Source: Methanomassiliicoccales archaeon LGM-RCC1 (GTDB taxonomy: Archaea; Thermoplasmatota; Thermoplasmata; Methanomassiliicoccales; Methanomethylophilaceae). Taken from it: a stretch of 64,000 nucleotides of DNA. Every line of letters starts with the position of its first letter. The first letter of the stretch is position 1. Under the pieces are notes generated by a model, which worked only from the letters and a program-made list of their open reading frames with translations, ran no database searches and had not been told where the DNA came from. The stretch covers positions 434,001 to 498,000 of the forward strand of contig CP115555.1 of assembly GCA_030168575.1 (NCBI GenBank), written 5' to 3'. Both the position numbers and the translations under genes were made by a program. Below are positions 56,997 through 64,000 of the stretch, one piece after another.

Positions 56997-57011
56997 GGGG
57001 TCTCCGGCCCC
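56997..57011. terminator. GC hairpin between converging genes
   Basis: GGGGTC-TCC-GGCCCC can form a 6-bp stem with one wobble pair. It resembles the hdrD hairpin (GGGGGC-TCCG-GCCCCC) and lies between the ends of two converging genes. No long T tract follows. Confidence 0.35.
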
Positions 57012-57038
57012 TGTCTTCGCATCCGCCATACCGATAGG

Positions 57039-57554
57039 TCATCCCTTGGTTATCGCTTCGATGTACTCATTCTGGATGCGGACCACTTCCGCGGAATCCT
57101 TGGCTTTGGAATAATCCTCGAGCATCTCCCCGTTGAGCCTCATGAACTCTGGGGCCCAGTTGAACCTGCCCAAGAACTCAGCGGCCTGGTCCTTCTCCCC
57201 TAGGATGTACAATGCCGCCATGACGGCCTCGGCGCTGTTCAGCTCCATCGGCCTGCCCCAGTTGATGGGATTGGAAGCGAGCAGGTACGGCAATGCCCTC
57301 TCCTCTACGTTCTTCAGCCTGGGGAACTCGTCTATGTTGGTCCATGTGAGGTCCATGACCACCAGTCCCTTCCTGGCGTGGTGGATGTCCGCCGGGGACA
57401 TGGCTTTATCTGAAAAGGGGGACAGTACTATCGATCCCTTCGGGATGGCCCCCAAGGTCTTGGCCTCCTTTCCGAGGCCGAACTTCATCATCCGCTTCGC
57501 GGTGCACTTCTTCGGGTCGCACTGACATTTGTCGAAGATGATTACCGGTATCAT
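57039..57554 (-). CDS. tsr3: Tsr3-type rRNA aminocarboxypropyltransferase
   Basis: A 171-residue DUF367/Tsr3 protein, which transfers an aminocarboxypropyl group from SAM to small-subunit rRNA. Family hallmarks are DKCQCDPKKCTAKRM at the N-terminus, VVMDLTWTNI, LLASNPINWGRPMELNSAEAV and the FNWAPEFMRLN end. Length is normal. It overlaps the preceding LMW-phosphatase-like gene by 4 bp (ATGA). Confidence 0.9.
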   Translation of the reverse strand: MIPVIIFDKCQCDPKKCTAKRMMKFGLGKEAKTLGAIPKGSIVLSPFSDKAMSPADIHHARKGLVVMDLTWTNIDEFPRLKNVEERALPYLLASNPINWGRPMELNSAEAVMAALYILGEKDQAAEFLGRFNWAPEFMRLNGEMLEDYSKAKDSAEVVRIQNEYIEAITKG

Positions 57555-58030
57555 GCCGTGACCAGCGCAGACAGCTTATCGGGGTCGGCCAGGTTCTCCT
57601 TCACCCATTCCCTGACCTGATCGATGACCTTGACGTAATCGTCGAAGAGCTCGGCGTCGTCGGTGGCAGTGAAGTCCTCCCTGTTCATCATGGGGGCGAG
57701 GATCTGCTTGCCCTGCCAAGGGGATTTCTTGGAGAATTCGTCGAAGATCGGCTGCTCCAAATATACAACGAAATCATAGAAATCGTCCTTGGGAAGGAGC
57801 TCGGTGTTCTTCAGGTCCTTGGCGACCTGGCGCCTCATGTCCTCCCCGTTCTGATACATCACGGAGATCATGTCGCAGTCGATGATGTCATGCTCGAAAC
57901 CGGCGCTGTACACCTCGTACTTGTTCTCGTAGAACTGGTTGGCGAAGTACTCCGCCAGCTGTGAGGTGTAGTCGTTCTTCCTGTCGAGGAACAGGATGCG
58001 CAGCTTCTTCTCGGTCTTCTTTCCGAACAT
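57551..58030 (-). CDS. LMW phosphatase-like protein lacking catalytic Cys and Arg
   Basis: A 159-residue protein with the fold pattern of LMW tyrosine phosphatases and arsenate reductases: RILFLDRKNDYTSQLAEYF followed by YEVYSAGFE. The P-loop CX5R is destroyed: Asp16 stands at the Cys position and Thr22 at the Arg position. It cannot act as a thiol phosphatase and is probably a binding or adaptor protein. Co-translation with tsr3 hints at a link to ribosome biogenesis. A TTTATAT box lies about 30 bp before the ATG. Confidence 0.7.
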   Translation of the reverse strand: MFGKKTEKKLRILFLDRKNDYTSQLAEYFANQFYENKYEVYSAGFEHDIIDCDMISVMYQNGEDMRRQVAKDLKNTELLPKDDFYDFVVYLEQPIFDEFSKKSPWQGKQILAPMMNREDFTATDDAELFDDYVKVIDQVREWVKENLADPDKLSALVTA

Positions 58031-58128
58031 GGTACCAACGGGTCTCGGTATGGCATCGGATATAAAGTATGATTCGGGAAGAGTCCGTGATTCTCGGATC
58101 GGACGGCGTTGTTCCCGCTCCAGGATTT

Positions 58129-58190
58129 GGGAAAAATGTATTTTTCTCCATTTTTCCGCGCGTAAAAATGTATTTTTCTACATTTTTCCC
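58129..58190. repeat. Two tandem palindromic elements (AAAAATGTA ... TACATTTTT)
   Basis: A 26-bp unit occurs at 58132-58157 and 58164-58189, 32 bp apart, with a single mismatch. The second copy is a perfect palindrome (9-bp arms AAAAATGTA and TACATTTTT, 6-bp centre); the first has 7-bp arms. The pair is itself bounded by GGG and CCC. It lies between divergent genes starting at 58030 and 58329, so it resembles a double operator. Confidence 0.65.
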
Positions 58191-58328
58191 AATGATGCAT
58201 AGAGACAATATCCTGAGATTATGACATCCCGGTTCCGCCATCTGCCGCTGTTCGCATCAGCGTTCATGGACGAACTGGACGGATGACCTTCGGACAGGTA
58301 CTTATGCTATGAAAGGGGATTACGTACC

Positions 58329-58790
58329 ATGACCTTCTGTCCCTACTGCGGGGAGGAACTGACCTCCAAGGACACCGAATGCCCCAGATGCCACGGGCCG
58401 CTGATGATAACGGCTCCCACGGTGTACAAGTGCTTCTCCTGCGGGGAGGAGATCGACGACGAGTACAGGTTCTGCCCGCACTGCGGTGCGGACCAGAGCA
58501 AGAGGAACAAGGTACCTCCGAAGACCAGGGAGGGATCCGCCGTGGTGAAGGAGAAGGACGAGGTGGTGGCGATCATCCTGTCGGTGATATTCACAGGGTT
58601 CGGGACGCTCTACGCTGGTTCCGTGACCAGGGGGATAACCCTGATGTTCGCCCAGGTCCTGATGCTGGTGATAACGTTCTTCGTGTTCTACACCTTCCCG
58701 ATATGCTTCGTGCTGTGGATATACGGCATATACGACGGCTACAAGGAGACGCACAGGATCAACGAGATGCTCAGAGAGTACAACTCCTGA
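58329..58790 (+). CDS. Double zinc-ribbon membrane protein
   Basis: A 153-residue protein with two zinc ribbons (FCPYCGEEL ... CPRCHG, residues 4-24, and KCFSCGEEI ... FCPHCGADQ, residues 34-57), a basic linker, and two or three membrane helices (about 77-95, 100-130) ending in a charged tail. The helical part recalls TM2-type domains. AAGGGGAT precedes the ATG. It is divergent from the Tsr3 operon across the palindrome pair. Confidence 0.78.
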   Translation: MTFCPYCGEELTSKDTECPRCHGPLMITAPTVYKCFSCGEEIDDEYRFCPHCGADQSKRNKVPPKTREGSAVVKEKDEVVAIILSVIFTGFGTLYAGSVTRGITLMFAQVLMLVITFFVFYTFPICFVLWIYGIYDGYKETHRINEMLREYNS

Positions 58791-58929
58791 GCGTCAGGCT
58801 TTTTATCGTTGCTAACGGTAACGAACGATGCCACGGTGATGATCGTTTTTTCGTGCTGATCGTTGATGATAGACGGGCGAGCTGAGTGGCAAATCACCAT
58901 ACTGCTGGATAACCATTCTCAGAATGATC

Positions 58930-59340
58930 TCAGTCTATCATTATCATGGATTTCAGATCCTCTTCCATCTCTCCGCCGCAACCCGGACATCTGATCTCAC
59001 CGCTCTCTTTCAGAGGTCTCATCCTCTTATTGCATACCGGGCACATGTGCTCGGATGAGTAGTAGACCTCGGGCTTGGACAGGTCGTTGCTCATCATCAC
59101 GAGGCTCTTACAGGCCTCAATATGCCCGCATCTGCAGATGAATGGATGATCCTCCAGATGGCATAGGGCCTCCTGGTGGGATCCGCGGACCTCCTTGGCC
59201 TTCCGCCCATATTTGCCGCTGTCAATCCGTTCCAAGAGCTCGGTGTTCCCCCATCCGTACAGATAGCTCATCCCCCATGCGAGCTCGATCCTCTTCCCGC
59301 ACTTCTCGCAGATGAAAAAGCGCGCATAGCCCACGGTCAT
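58930..59340 (-). CDS. Cys-rich zinc-binding protein, unrecognised
   Basis: A 136-residue soluble protein with three Cys clusters: FICEKCGKRI at the N-terminus, CHLEDHPFICRCGHIEAC in the middle and MCPVCNKRM ... RCPGCGGEM at the end. They probably bind two or three zinc ions. No enzyme motif is visible. Its ATG overlaps the stop of a 53-residue gene upstream, so the two are translated together. Confidence 0.7.
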   Translation of the reverse strand: MTVGYARFFICEKCGKRIELAWGMSYLYGWGNTELLERIDSGKYGRKAKEVRGSHQEALCHLEDHPFICRCGHIEACKSLVMMSNDLSKPEVYYSSEHMCPVCNKRMRPLKESGEIRCPGCGGEMEEDLKSMIMID

Positions 59341-59498
59341 TCCTCCTTCTTGCGGTTCTTCGAGGGACCAGGGACATAGTTGCAGCGCTCTGCGAAATCG
59401 GGTACGTCCCTGGTCCAGGAATCATAATCGCTAAGATTAGCAGGCTGTGAACATAATCTAGCGATTTGTCTCTTCATCTCTTCAGTTACTTCCGTCAT
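59337..59498 (-). CDS. 53-residue protein coupled to the Cys-rich gene
   Basis: A short frame starts at ATG 59498 and ends with a TGA that overlaps the next ATG (ATGA at 59340-59337). The N-terminal half is acidic then basic, with a single Cys, and the end is Lys/Arg/Glu-rich; a GAGG ribosome-binding site for the next gene is embedded in its last codons. No family is recognised. The overlap and the absence of a competing frame support it. Confidence 0.55.
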   Translation of the reverse strand: MTEVTEEMKRQIARLCSQPANLSDYDSWTRDVPDFAERCNYVPGPSKNRKKEE

Positions 59499-59610
59499 GA
59501 TTGAGAATCGGAAGAGACGTATTTGGATGGAGCGACATTAGCCGTGTTAGCGGTTTTAGTCGGGTTAGGTTTGTTTCGAGAAATATGATTCCATCAACAA
59601 GAGATAAGAG

Positions 59611-59631
59611 GGCCTTCCCACAGGGAAGGCC
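59611..59631. terminator. 9-bp perfect hairpin
   Basis: GGCCTTCCC-ACA-GGGAAGGCC is a perfect 9-bp stem with a 3-base loop, followed on the plus strand by GTTTTA. It lies 12 bp past the end of the minus-strand secreted-protein gene, for which it would act as a 3' end hairpin. Confidence 0.5.
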
Positions 59632-59642
59632 GTTTTACGGTT

Positions 59643-60107
59643 TCAGCAGACGAATGTGGAGGAACGGCCGGTCCCTTGCGGGACGGCCGTGATCTTCATC
59701 AGAACCTCTCCATCCGCCTCCGGCGTCCTGCCGGAGAGCTCGAAGGATACTCCAGAGGACATGCCCTTGTAGGTCACCGTACACACACCGTCCGAGAAGG
59801 TTCCCGAGACTATCCTTGATACGCTACCTGCCTTGAATATCAGCTCCACCGTGGTCCCATCCTCTGCATCCGAATAGAATGTGAACTCCGCATCAGCTGG
59901 AATCCCGGAAGAATCCGTGTAGGACAACGTGCAGGGACCGTTGTCCGTGAACCAGACAGCACCATCTGAGAAGACGATCCCCTCCGAATCGCATGTCACC
60001 ACGCAATACTCCGATTCGATGGAATTGAAGTAGGACGTGATCTGCACTGCATTCACTGCGGATACCGTCACCATCAATAAGGCCAGCATGACTGCCGACG
60101 ACTTCAT
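59643..60107 (-). CDS. Small secreted protein of the signal-peptidase operon
   Basis: A 154-residue protein with a signal peptide (MKSSAVMLALLMVTVSAVNA, cleavage near residue 20) and a beta-rich, Ser/Thr/Gly-rich mature part with several Cys that could form disulfides. No family is recognised. Its start overlaps the stop of the preceding TasA-like gene by 4 bp, so it is co-translated with a putative SipW-type peptidase and its substrate. Confidence 0.65.
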   Translation of the reverse strand: MKSSAVMLALLMVTVSAVNAVQITSYFNSIESEYCVVTCDSEGIVFSDGAVWFTDNGPCTLSYTDSSGIPADAEFTFYSDAEDGTTVELIFKAGSVSRIVSGTFSDGVCTVTYKGMSSGVSFELSGRTPEADGEVLMKITAVPQGTGRSSTFVC

Positions 60108-60790
60108 GATTCGACTGCCCTCACCGCTGTGAACTCGATCTCCAGCCCGGATGCGACGAACTCGTCCACGAACTCCGTCTTGGGAACGTAGACTCCGGTG
60201 CTCCCGTTCGACAGCTCCATCCCAACCGTATGCAGCTTGAGGTACACATCGAAATGGTATGTCCCCGTAGACAGGGCGGCCTCCGTCAGGACGTTCGGCC
60301 TCACCAGTTCGTCGTATTGGTTCGTCTCATAGGCGTACAGCCTGTACTCGGTGCCGGAAGCCAGTATCCCGAAGTACGCAGGCCTTGCAGCATCCCCTAC
60401 GGTCACCTCGAAGTAGTACTCGCAGCTTATTGTATCAGTATCCTGTGTCCAGGTCAGCGGATTGAACGGCGCATCTATCCTCAGGTTGTATGTGCTGTCG
60501 GTGCTGTCCTCGATGGTTATTGTGTATGGTTCCTCGTTCAGCTTCAGGGTGTCCTGGTCCTCCCCGATGAGCAGGATGTAGTACAGGTCGCCCTCATCGG
60601 TGTAGGTGTCGTACTCCTGGGTGTAGTTCAGAATCGCCGCGGATCCGTTCGCCGCGGTCAATGTCACATAGTGCCCCTCGACTGCGTTGCCCCCGCTGGT
60701 GATCGACGATTGGTACGCATAACCGACACCTACCATCGACACCAGGCAAAGGACGATCACGACAAGAGGGAGCGTTATCCTTCTTCTCAT
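60104..60790 (-). CDS. Secreted beta-rich protein, TasA/camelysin-like candidate
   Basis: A 228-residue protein beginning with MRRRITLPLVVIVLCLVSMV, a basic-hydrophobic signal ending at GVGYAYQSS, like the signal of SipW-processed proteins. The mature part is beta-rich with many Thr/Tyr residues. The gene for an S26 signal peptidase overlaps its start by 4 bp, the arrangement seen for SipW and TasA-type matrix proteins. ATG 60790 is chosen for this signal peptide and overlap. Homology to TasA is inferred from context, not from clear sequence identity. Confidence 0.6.
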   Translation of the reverse strand: MRRRITLPLVVIVLCLVSMVGVGYAYQSSITSGGNAVEGHYVTLTAANGSAAILNYTQEYDTYTDEGDLYYILLIGEDQDTLKLNEEPYTITIEDSTDSTYNLRIDAPFNPLTWTQDTDTISCEYYFEVTVGDAARPAYFGILASGTEYRLYAYETNQYDELVRPNVLTEAALSTGTYHFDVYLKLHTVGMELSNGSTGVYVPKTEFVDEFVASGLEIEFTAVRAVES

Positions 60791-61281
60791 ATCTCTTCCT
60801 CCTCGCGGATGTATTGTATTGAGCGGAACAGGATCGCGAGGATCAGGGTGAGCCCGATCAGGTAGAAGGCGTGGGTCCTGAGGAAGAATATCAGCCTCCC
60901 GATCAGGGGATACACACCGATGACCTTCCCGACCACATCGGAGTCTGCTATCAGCTCGGAGGTGGGCGCATTGTCCCCCTTGAGCACATAGCCCCCATCC
61001 GTTATCTCCGACACGCGGTGCAGGAAGGGTTCCTCCATCCCCGGAATCCTGTAACCGATGACATCCCCCACACCGATGCATTCCGGGTCCTCCTGAAGGA
61101 GCACCAGGCTGTGCAACGGGATGGTCTGGATGCCGTAAGGCATGGGATTCCCATCCATGGATCCGGTCATCACTATCAGAAGACGAAAGCCGGGCATCGG
61201 GCAATAGGTGATGAAGGCTGCAAGAATGAAGGCGATCGTCGCTGCCGATAGTGCGATTATGAGCGCTGTCCTGCGATCCAT
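60787..61281 (-). CDS. Signal peptidase I (S26B, SipW/ER type)
   Basis: A 164-residue membrane serine peptidase. A membrane helix (10-30) precedes the catalytic Ser41 in MTGSMDG. The second catalytic residue is His88 (LHRV), as in archaeal, ER and SipW peptidases rather than Lys, with Asp103 in KGDN. A second membrane helix ends the protein. It probably matures the two secreted proteins encoded directly downstream. Confidence 0.85.
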   Translation of the reverse strand: MDRRTALIIALSAATIAFILAAFITYCPMPGFRLLIVMTGSMDGNPMPYGIQTIPLHSLVLLQEDPECIGVGDVIGYRIPGMEEPFLHRVSEITDGGYVLKGDNAPTSELIADSDVVGKVIGVYPLIGRLIFFLRTHAFYLIGLTLILAILFRSIQYIREEEEI

Positions 61282-61370
61282 TTCCGGGAACCTGCCTCGG
61301 ATGCTTCTGCATCCTTAAGGTTCACTGTGGAACGGATATAATGGGATGTGACGGATGGTTCGTACAGGAT

Positions 61371-61922
61371 TCATCGTTCATCGGTGGATAGTCTGGCACA
61401 GAGGATGAGGTCCGAAAAGGTACCGTCCGGGTTCCTTTGTCCGTCACGGATCGTCCCCTCATATTTCATGCCGACCTTATCAAGGACCCTGGCGGATGCC
61501 TTGTTATCCGGATGGTACGTTGCCTGCACCCTATGCAGGCGGATGCTCTCGAAGGCGTACCTCAGAACGGCGTTGACTGATTCGGTTGCATAGCCTTTCC
61601 CCCACCATCTGCTTCCTAGACTGTATCCGATCTCGCAAGATTCGGATTCCTTGTCGATGTCGAAAAGCCCTATGGATCCGATGACTTTCCCGTCAAAAGA
61701 GATTGCCCATCCGTAGAAGTCGGGATCGTCCATGTAGCGGATGATATGGCCTCCTATGAACTCTCTGGTGCCTTCGATTGTGGAACAGGGGGCGAAGCTG
61801 ATGTACCTGTTCACGAGGGGATCGGAACCGTAATTGCGGAAGGTGTCCTCTATGTCGGATTCAGTGAAACGGCGAAGGGCAAGCCTCTCGGTCTCGATCC
61901 TGCAGGTCCCCAGGCTTTGCAT
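61371..61922 (-). CDS. GNAT acetyltransferase, RimJ/RimL-like
   Basis: A 183-residue acetyltransferase. The N-terminus ETERLALRRFTESD and the acetyl-CoA loop GSRWWGKGYATE are typical of RimJ/RimL-type GNAT proteins, as is HPDNKASARVLDKVGMKYEG. It may acetylate a protein N-terminus or a small amine; the substrate is not evident. It stands alone, between the signal-peptidase operon and the AT-rich right end. Confidence 0.88.
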   Translation of the reverse strand: MQSLGTCRIETERLALRRFTESDIEDTFRNYGSDPLVNRYISFAPCSTIEGTREFIGGHIIRYMDDPDFYGWAISFDGKVIGSIGLFDIDKESESCEIGYSLGSRWWGKGYATESVNAVLRYAFESIRLHRVQATYHPDNKASARVLDKVGMKYEGTIRDGQRNPDGTFSDLILCARLSTDER

Positions 61923-62011
61923 ACTGTCGGTATGGATGTGGGGATATTTGAATCAACGAACGATCACCGAGGCCATAATGGCATCACATGGTCATTTCAT
62001 CCAAAGAAACA

Positions 62012-62323
62012 CTAGAGGTCATCCTGCGAGATAGTGCCCACACGATACAACAATTGATTTCTGCCAACCTTAATAGGCTCATGGTCAAGATACGTATCCT
62101 TCTCTAAACCAGCTTCTTCCAAATCCAGAATCCTATATCTGTTTCTGTAGTCCTTAGGTTTCGTTGTACATTTGTAACAGATGAACGAATCACCTTCACG
62201 ACGCCTGATCATCACCGGACGACTCTTAGAACCACTGCCATCATCGAAAGAAAGAGAATCGGCCAACCATACCTCTCCGCTCTGTGGTGAGCTTTTGCTC
62301 TTGACAAACTTATGGTTTTTCAA
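62012..62323 (-). CDS. PemK/MazF-like protein, ends in TAG
   Basis: A 103-residue SH3-barrel-like protein with the pattern of PemK/MazF toxins: SGEVWLADSLSFDD, SKSRPVMIRR, FICYKCTTKP and a final IKVGRNQLLYRVGTIS. Such proteins are usually mRNA-cutting toxins. No typical antitoxin is seen; the two small upstream genes may play that part. It ends with TAG, rare in this window; reading through would add only four residues before TGA. It overlaps the gene before it by 14 bp. Confidence 0.7.
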   Translation of the reverse strand: MKNHKFVKSKSSPQSGEVWLADSLSFDDGSGSKSRPVMIRRREGDSFICYKCTTKPKDYRNRYRILDLEEAGLEKDTYLDHEPIKVGRNQLLYRVGTISQDDL

Positions 62324-62519
62324 GACGTGCGCCCCCTTCGAGTCCGATATCGTAGATGCGACACTTGCAGCCCCTACAAATTCTTGATCCGATCAGAAGA
62401 CAATAGAGAAGGTAAATGATGATGCTCCCTGTAAGCACTGTCAAAAGGACCATCCACCAGTTGACTAAACGCGTCTCGACTTTCTTGCTACAATAAGGGC
62501 AATACATCTCCTTAGACAT
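62310..62519 (-). CDS. Small zinc-ribbon membrane protein
   Basis: A 69-residue protein with a CPYCSKK motif at residues 7-10, a membrane helix (about 22-43) and a second CRGCKC motif at 53-58. The two Cys pairs lie on opposite ends of the helix segment, so it may bind zinc as a hairpin. It is sandwiched between a 57-residue gene and the PemK-like gene, all overlapping or within 2 bp, so the three form one unit. Confidence 0.6.
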   Translation of the reverse strand: MSKEMYCPYCSKKVETRLVNWWMVLLTVLTGSIIIYLLYCLLIGSRICRGCKCRIYDIGLEGGARLEKP

Positions 62520-62520
62520 G

Positions 62521-62694
62521 TCATTCCTCCTTCTCGATTACTATGTAGCCGCGAGATTTCCAATACTCCTTATTGTTAGGGTTCAACTGATTTGCACGAT
62601 TGTCCCTGGCAGCCTTGTTCATCTTGTTATTCGGATTCTTCACATATGCTCTCTGATTTTTCATTATATCATCTATGCCCAATGAACCGGACAT
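62521..62694 (-). CDS. 57-residue NQxNP-type small protein
   Basis: A frame starting at ATG 62694 and ending with TGA at 62523-62521, 1 bp before the next ATG. It contains NKAARDNRANQLNPNNKEYW followed by KSRGY, a motif that I recall from many small proteins of unknown role. The charge is balanced, with a Lys/Glu-rich end. It is the first gene of the unit leading to the PemK-like protein. Confidence 0.6.
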   Translation of the reverse strand: MSGSLGIDDIMKNQRAYVKNPNNKMNKAARDNRANQLNPNNKEYWKSRGYIVIEKEE

Positions 62695-62771
62695 GATTGC
62701 CTAGACATATTGCTGATTTATATGCGTTCCTAGTTTTGTATTTTTAATTTAAAATCACAAAACTAGAATTG

Positions 62772-62777
62772 TTTATA
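62772..62777 (+). promoter_or_regulatory. TATA box for the UAG-containing gene
   Basis: TTTATA lies 25 bp before ATG 62802, matching the leaderless spacing seen elsewhere in the window and pointing to this start rather than the ATG at 62769. Confidence 0.5.
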
Positions 62778-62801
62778 ACCTATCGTCAGAATATTGTAAC
62801 G

Positions 62802-64000
62802 ATGAGTGCGGATACTAAAAAGACCAGATATAGAAGTTCCAAAAGGAAAATCTGGGTACTTAATCATCTGTTTAACAACCTGTATCGTCCAGCAATGCTG
62901 AATGAATACATGAGCGATAATAACCGCATAAGATTCGACAATTTTGGAATCGTTATCGACGATGCAAACGATCAAGAAATTCCTATTCTCAACTCAATTA
63001 ATGGAATGGTTGGATGCTATAAAGTCCAAATAGGCGGATCTGAATCGAAATCTACGCTTTATTCGAACTTTCTTGATATTTGCAATTCATTGGAAGATGA
63101 TGGGTTGATAAAATCCAAATCGCGCAGGAGTAACCAATACAGATTCTTCCCTATAGAAAGTTCTGAAACCTTTGTAAAATATCTGAACATACTATATTCG
63201 AATAATGACGACAAGGTCGAGAATCACATCTTGAAGAATTCTGTTTATTATCATCTGATGGTCAACAGACAACTGGTTCTGAATCTGCTCAAATCAAATG
63301 ATATCAAAATCAGAATGGATTAGGTTTACGACGGCGACCTTTATTCTATGACGGTACCAACGTTAGGAAGATTCCGTAAAATATTCGAAATGAGCAATGA
63401 AATGGATCTATTCATTAGTAAATTGATGGATGTCAAAAATACTCTTTCAAATTCCCCGAGCGGGACTAAGGATATCGTTGAAAAACTCTTCTCCAATCAG
63501 AAAAAAGTCAAATGTATCGAGAAGAAAAAACTCGGTAAGAAGGAATGCTCGGAGATGTTATCATCCATTTCAAACCTGGTAGAACACCTAAGGAAAATAA
63601 AGGATGAAATGGAAAGCCTTTCAGAATTGGCTCTTGAAAAAGAATGTCTTTCTAATGAAACGTATAATCCTCTAGATTGGTTCATAACTGATCAAAAACT
63701 ATTCAGACGTGAAGCATTCTGGGAAGAACTGATCTTATCAGAAGATGAGAGAAAAATTCTCGAATCCGCAACCATCATAAAATGCGGCAAAGATGGATAG
63801 GAACAATCTGATGACAGGATTGTCCGTGATTTGTTCCTAGATTGTTACCCGCTCTATCTGGAAAACAACTTCATCCTACCAATATTCTGTCTTTTGGAGA
63901 TCTCGCCAACAGCAGCTGAAAAGATTCTGATTAACAATATGGATGAATTCTCAATCAAAGGGAAAACATTCGTTCTGAATTATCGCACAGACACGTACAG
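62802..64000 (+). CDS. Single frame with two in-frame TAG codons, probable pyrrolysine read-through; partial
   Basis: From ATG 62802 one reading frame runs to the right edge, interrupted only by TAG at 63321-63323 and TAG at 63798-63800. It is free of TAA and TGA through 173, then 158, then at least 66 codons. The pieces read as one hydrophilic protein: an N-terminal part that may be a helix-turn-helix (SSKRKIWVLNHLFNNLY), a central coiled coil (roughly 63560-63630), and a hydrophobic stretch after the second TAG. If UAG is pyrrolysine, it is one protein of 399 or more residues. If not, there are separate 173- and 150-residue proteins (the latter from ATG 63348). The family is not recognised, and composition is AT-rich, suggesting transfer. 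Confidence 0.65.

Noticed and set aside
57551-58030. Arsenate reductase or active tyrosine phosphatase
   Set aside because: The catalytic Cys and Arg of the P-loop are replaced by Asp16 and Thr22.

Overview
The window reads as a methanogenic archaeon of the Methanomassiliicoccales type (Thermoplasmatota), probably gut-associated; this is inference. Supporting signs are archaeal information-processing genes (MCM, NMD3, DUF424, Tsr3, archaeal OGG, RlmE, two Lhr helicases), an HdrD-type heterodisulfide reductase subunit, methanogen families (DUF1638, DUF531), a bacterial-type GyrA/GyrB pair as known in Thermoplasmata, and many TATA boxes lying 25-35 nt before the start codon, as in leaderless archaeal transcripts. 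Nearly every gene ends in TGA. The codon TAG closes reading frames only in the AT-rich right end, and there two in-frame TAGs interrupt one otherwise open frame, as expected if UAG is read as pyrrolysine.

Layout. 1-1236: a partial unknown gene and a DUF5678 plus frameshifted retropepsin-like pair. 1474-10152: the most striking block, a RiPP-type locus with two Nif11-like leader peptides carrying Cys-rich, zinc-ribbon-like cores, a radical SAM/SPASM maturase, a C39-peptidase ABC exporter, a second NHLM-type ABC transporter, then a STAS protein and a membrane SpoIIE phosphatase with an RsbW-like kinase domain. 10171-19438: membrane proteins, DUF1638, a wHTH regulator divergent from an EamA transporter, an N-terminally short AlbA_2/AAA-4 family protein, HdrD and an Lhr-type helicase. 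19442-28500: FAH-family protein, RlmE, iron-sulfur flavoprotein, GltS, then a sulfur block (metA-nifS-nifU facing metY-cysK-rrf2 across a perfect palindrome).

28568-41751: purM, isoprenyl diphosphate synthase, DUF531, tRNA-Phe, gyrBA, thiC, tRNA-Thr, a PII-like/DUF1538 pair, and divergent AP endonuclease and OGG. 41842-54574: a 1786-residue Lhr, YbjN-like protein, surface protein, two-subunit fumarase, CDP-alcohol phosphotransferase, and the wHTH-MCM-DUF424-NMD3 operon. 54676-61922: a DUF4143 ATPase behind three 23-bp repeats, zinc-ribbon membrane proteins, Tsr3 with a catalytically dead LMW-phosphatase-like partner, and a SipW-like signal peptidase with two secreted partners. 61990-64000: an AT-rich accessory end with a PemK-like protein, two tiny genes and the UAG-interrupted gene.

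How they work together: the RiPP locus contains precursor, modification, leader removal and export functions, plus a possible phosphorylation switch. The sulfur block covers acetylhomoserine synthesis, sulfhydrylation, cysteine synthesis and Fe-S assembly under a probable Rrf2 regulator. Nfo and OGG act in sequence in base excision repair.
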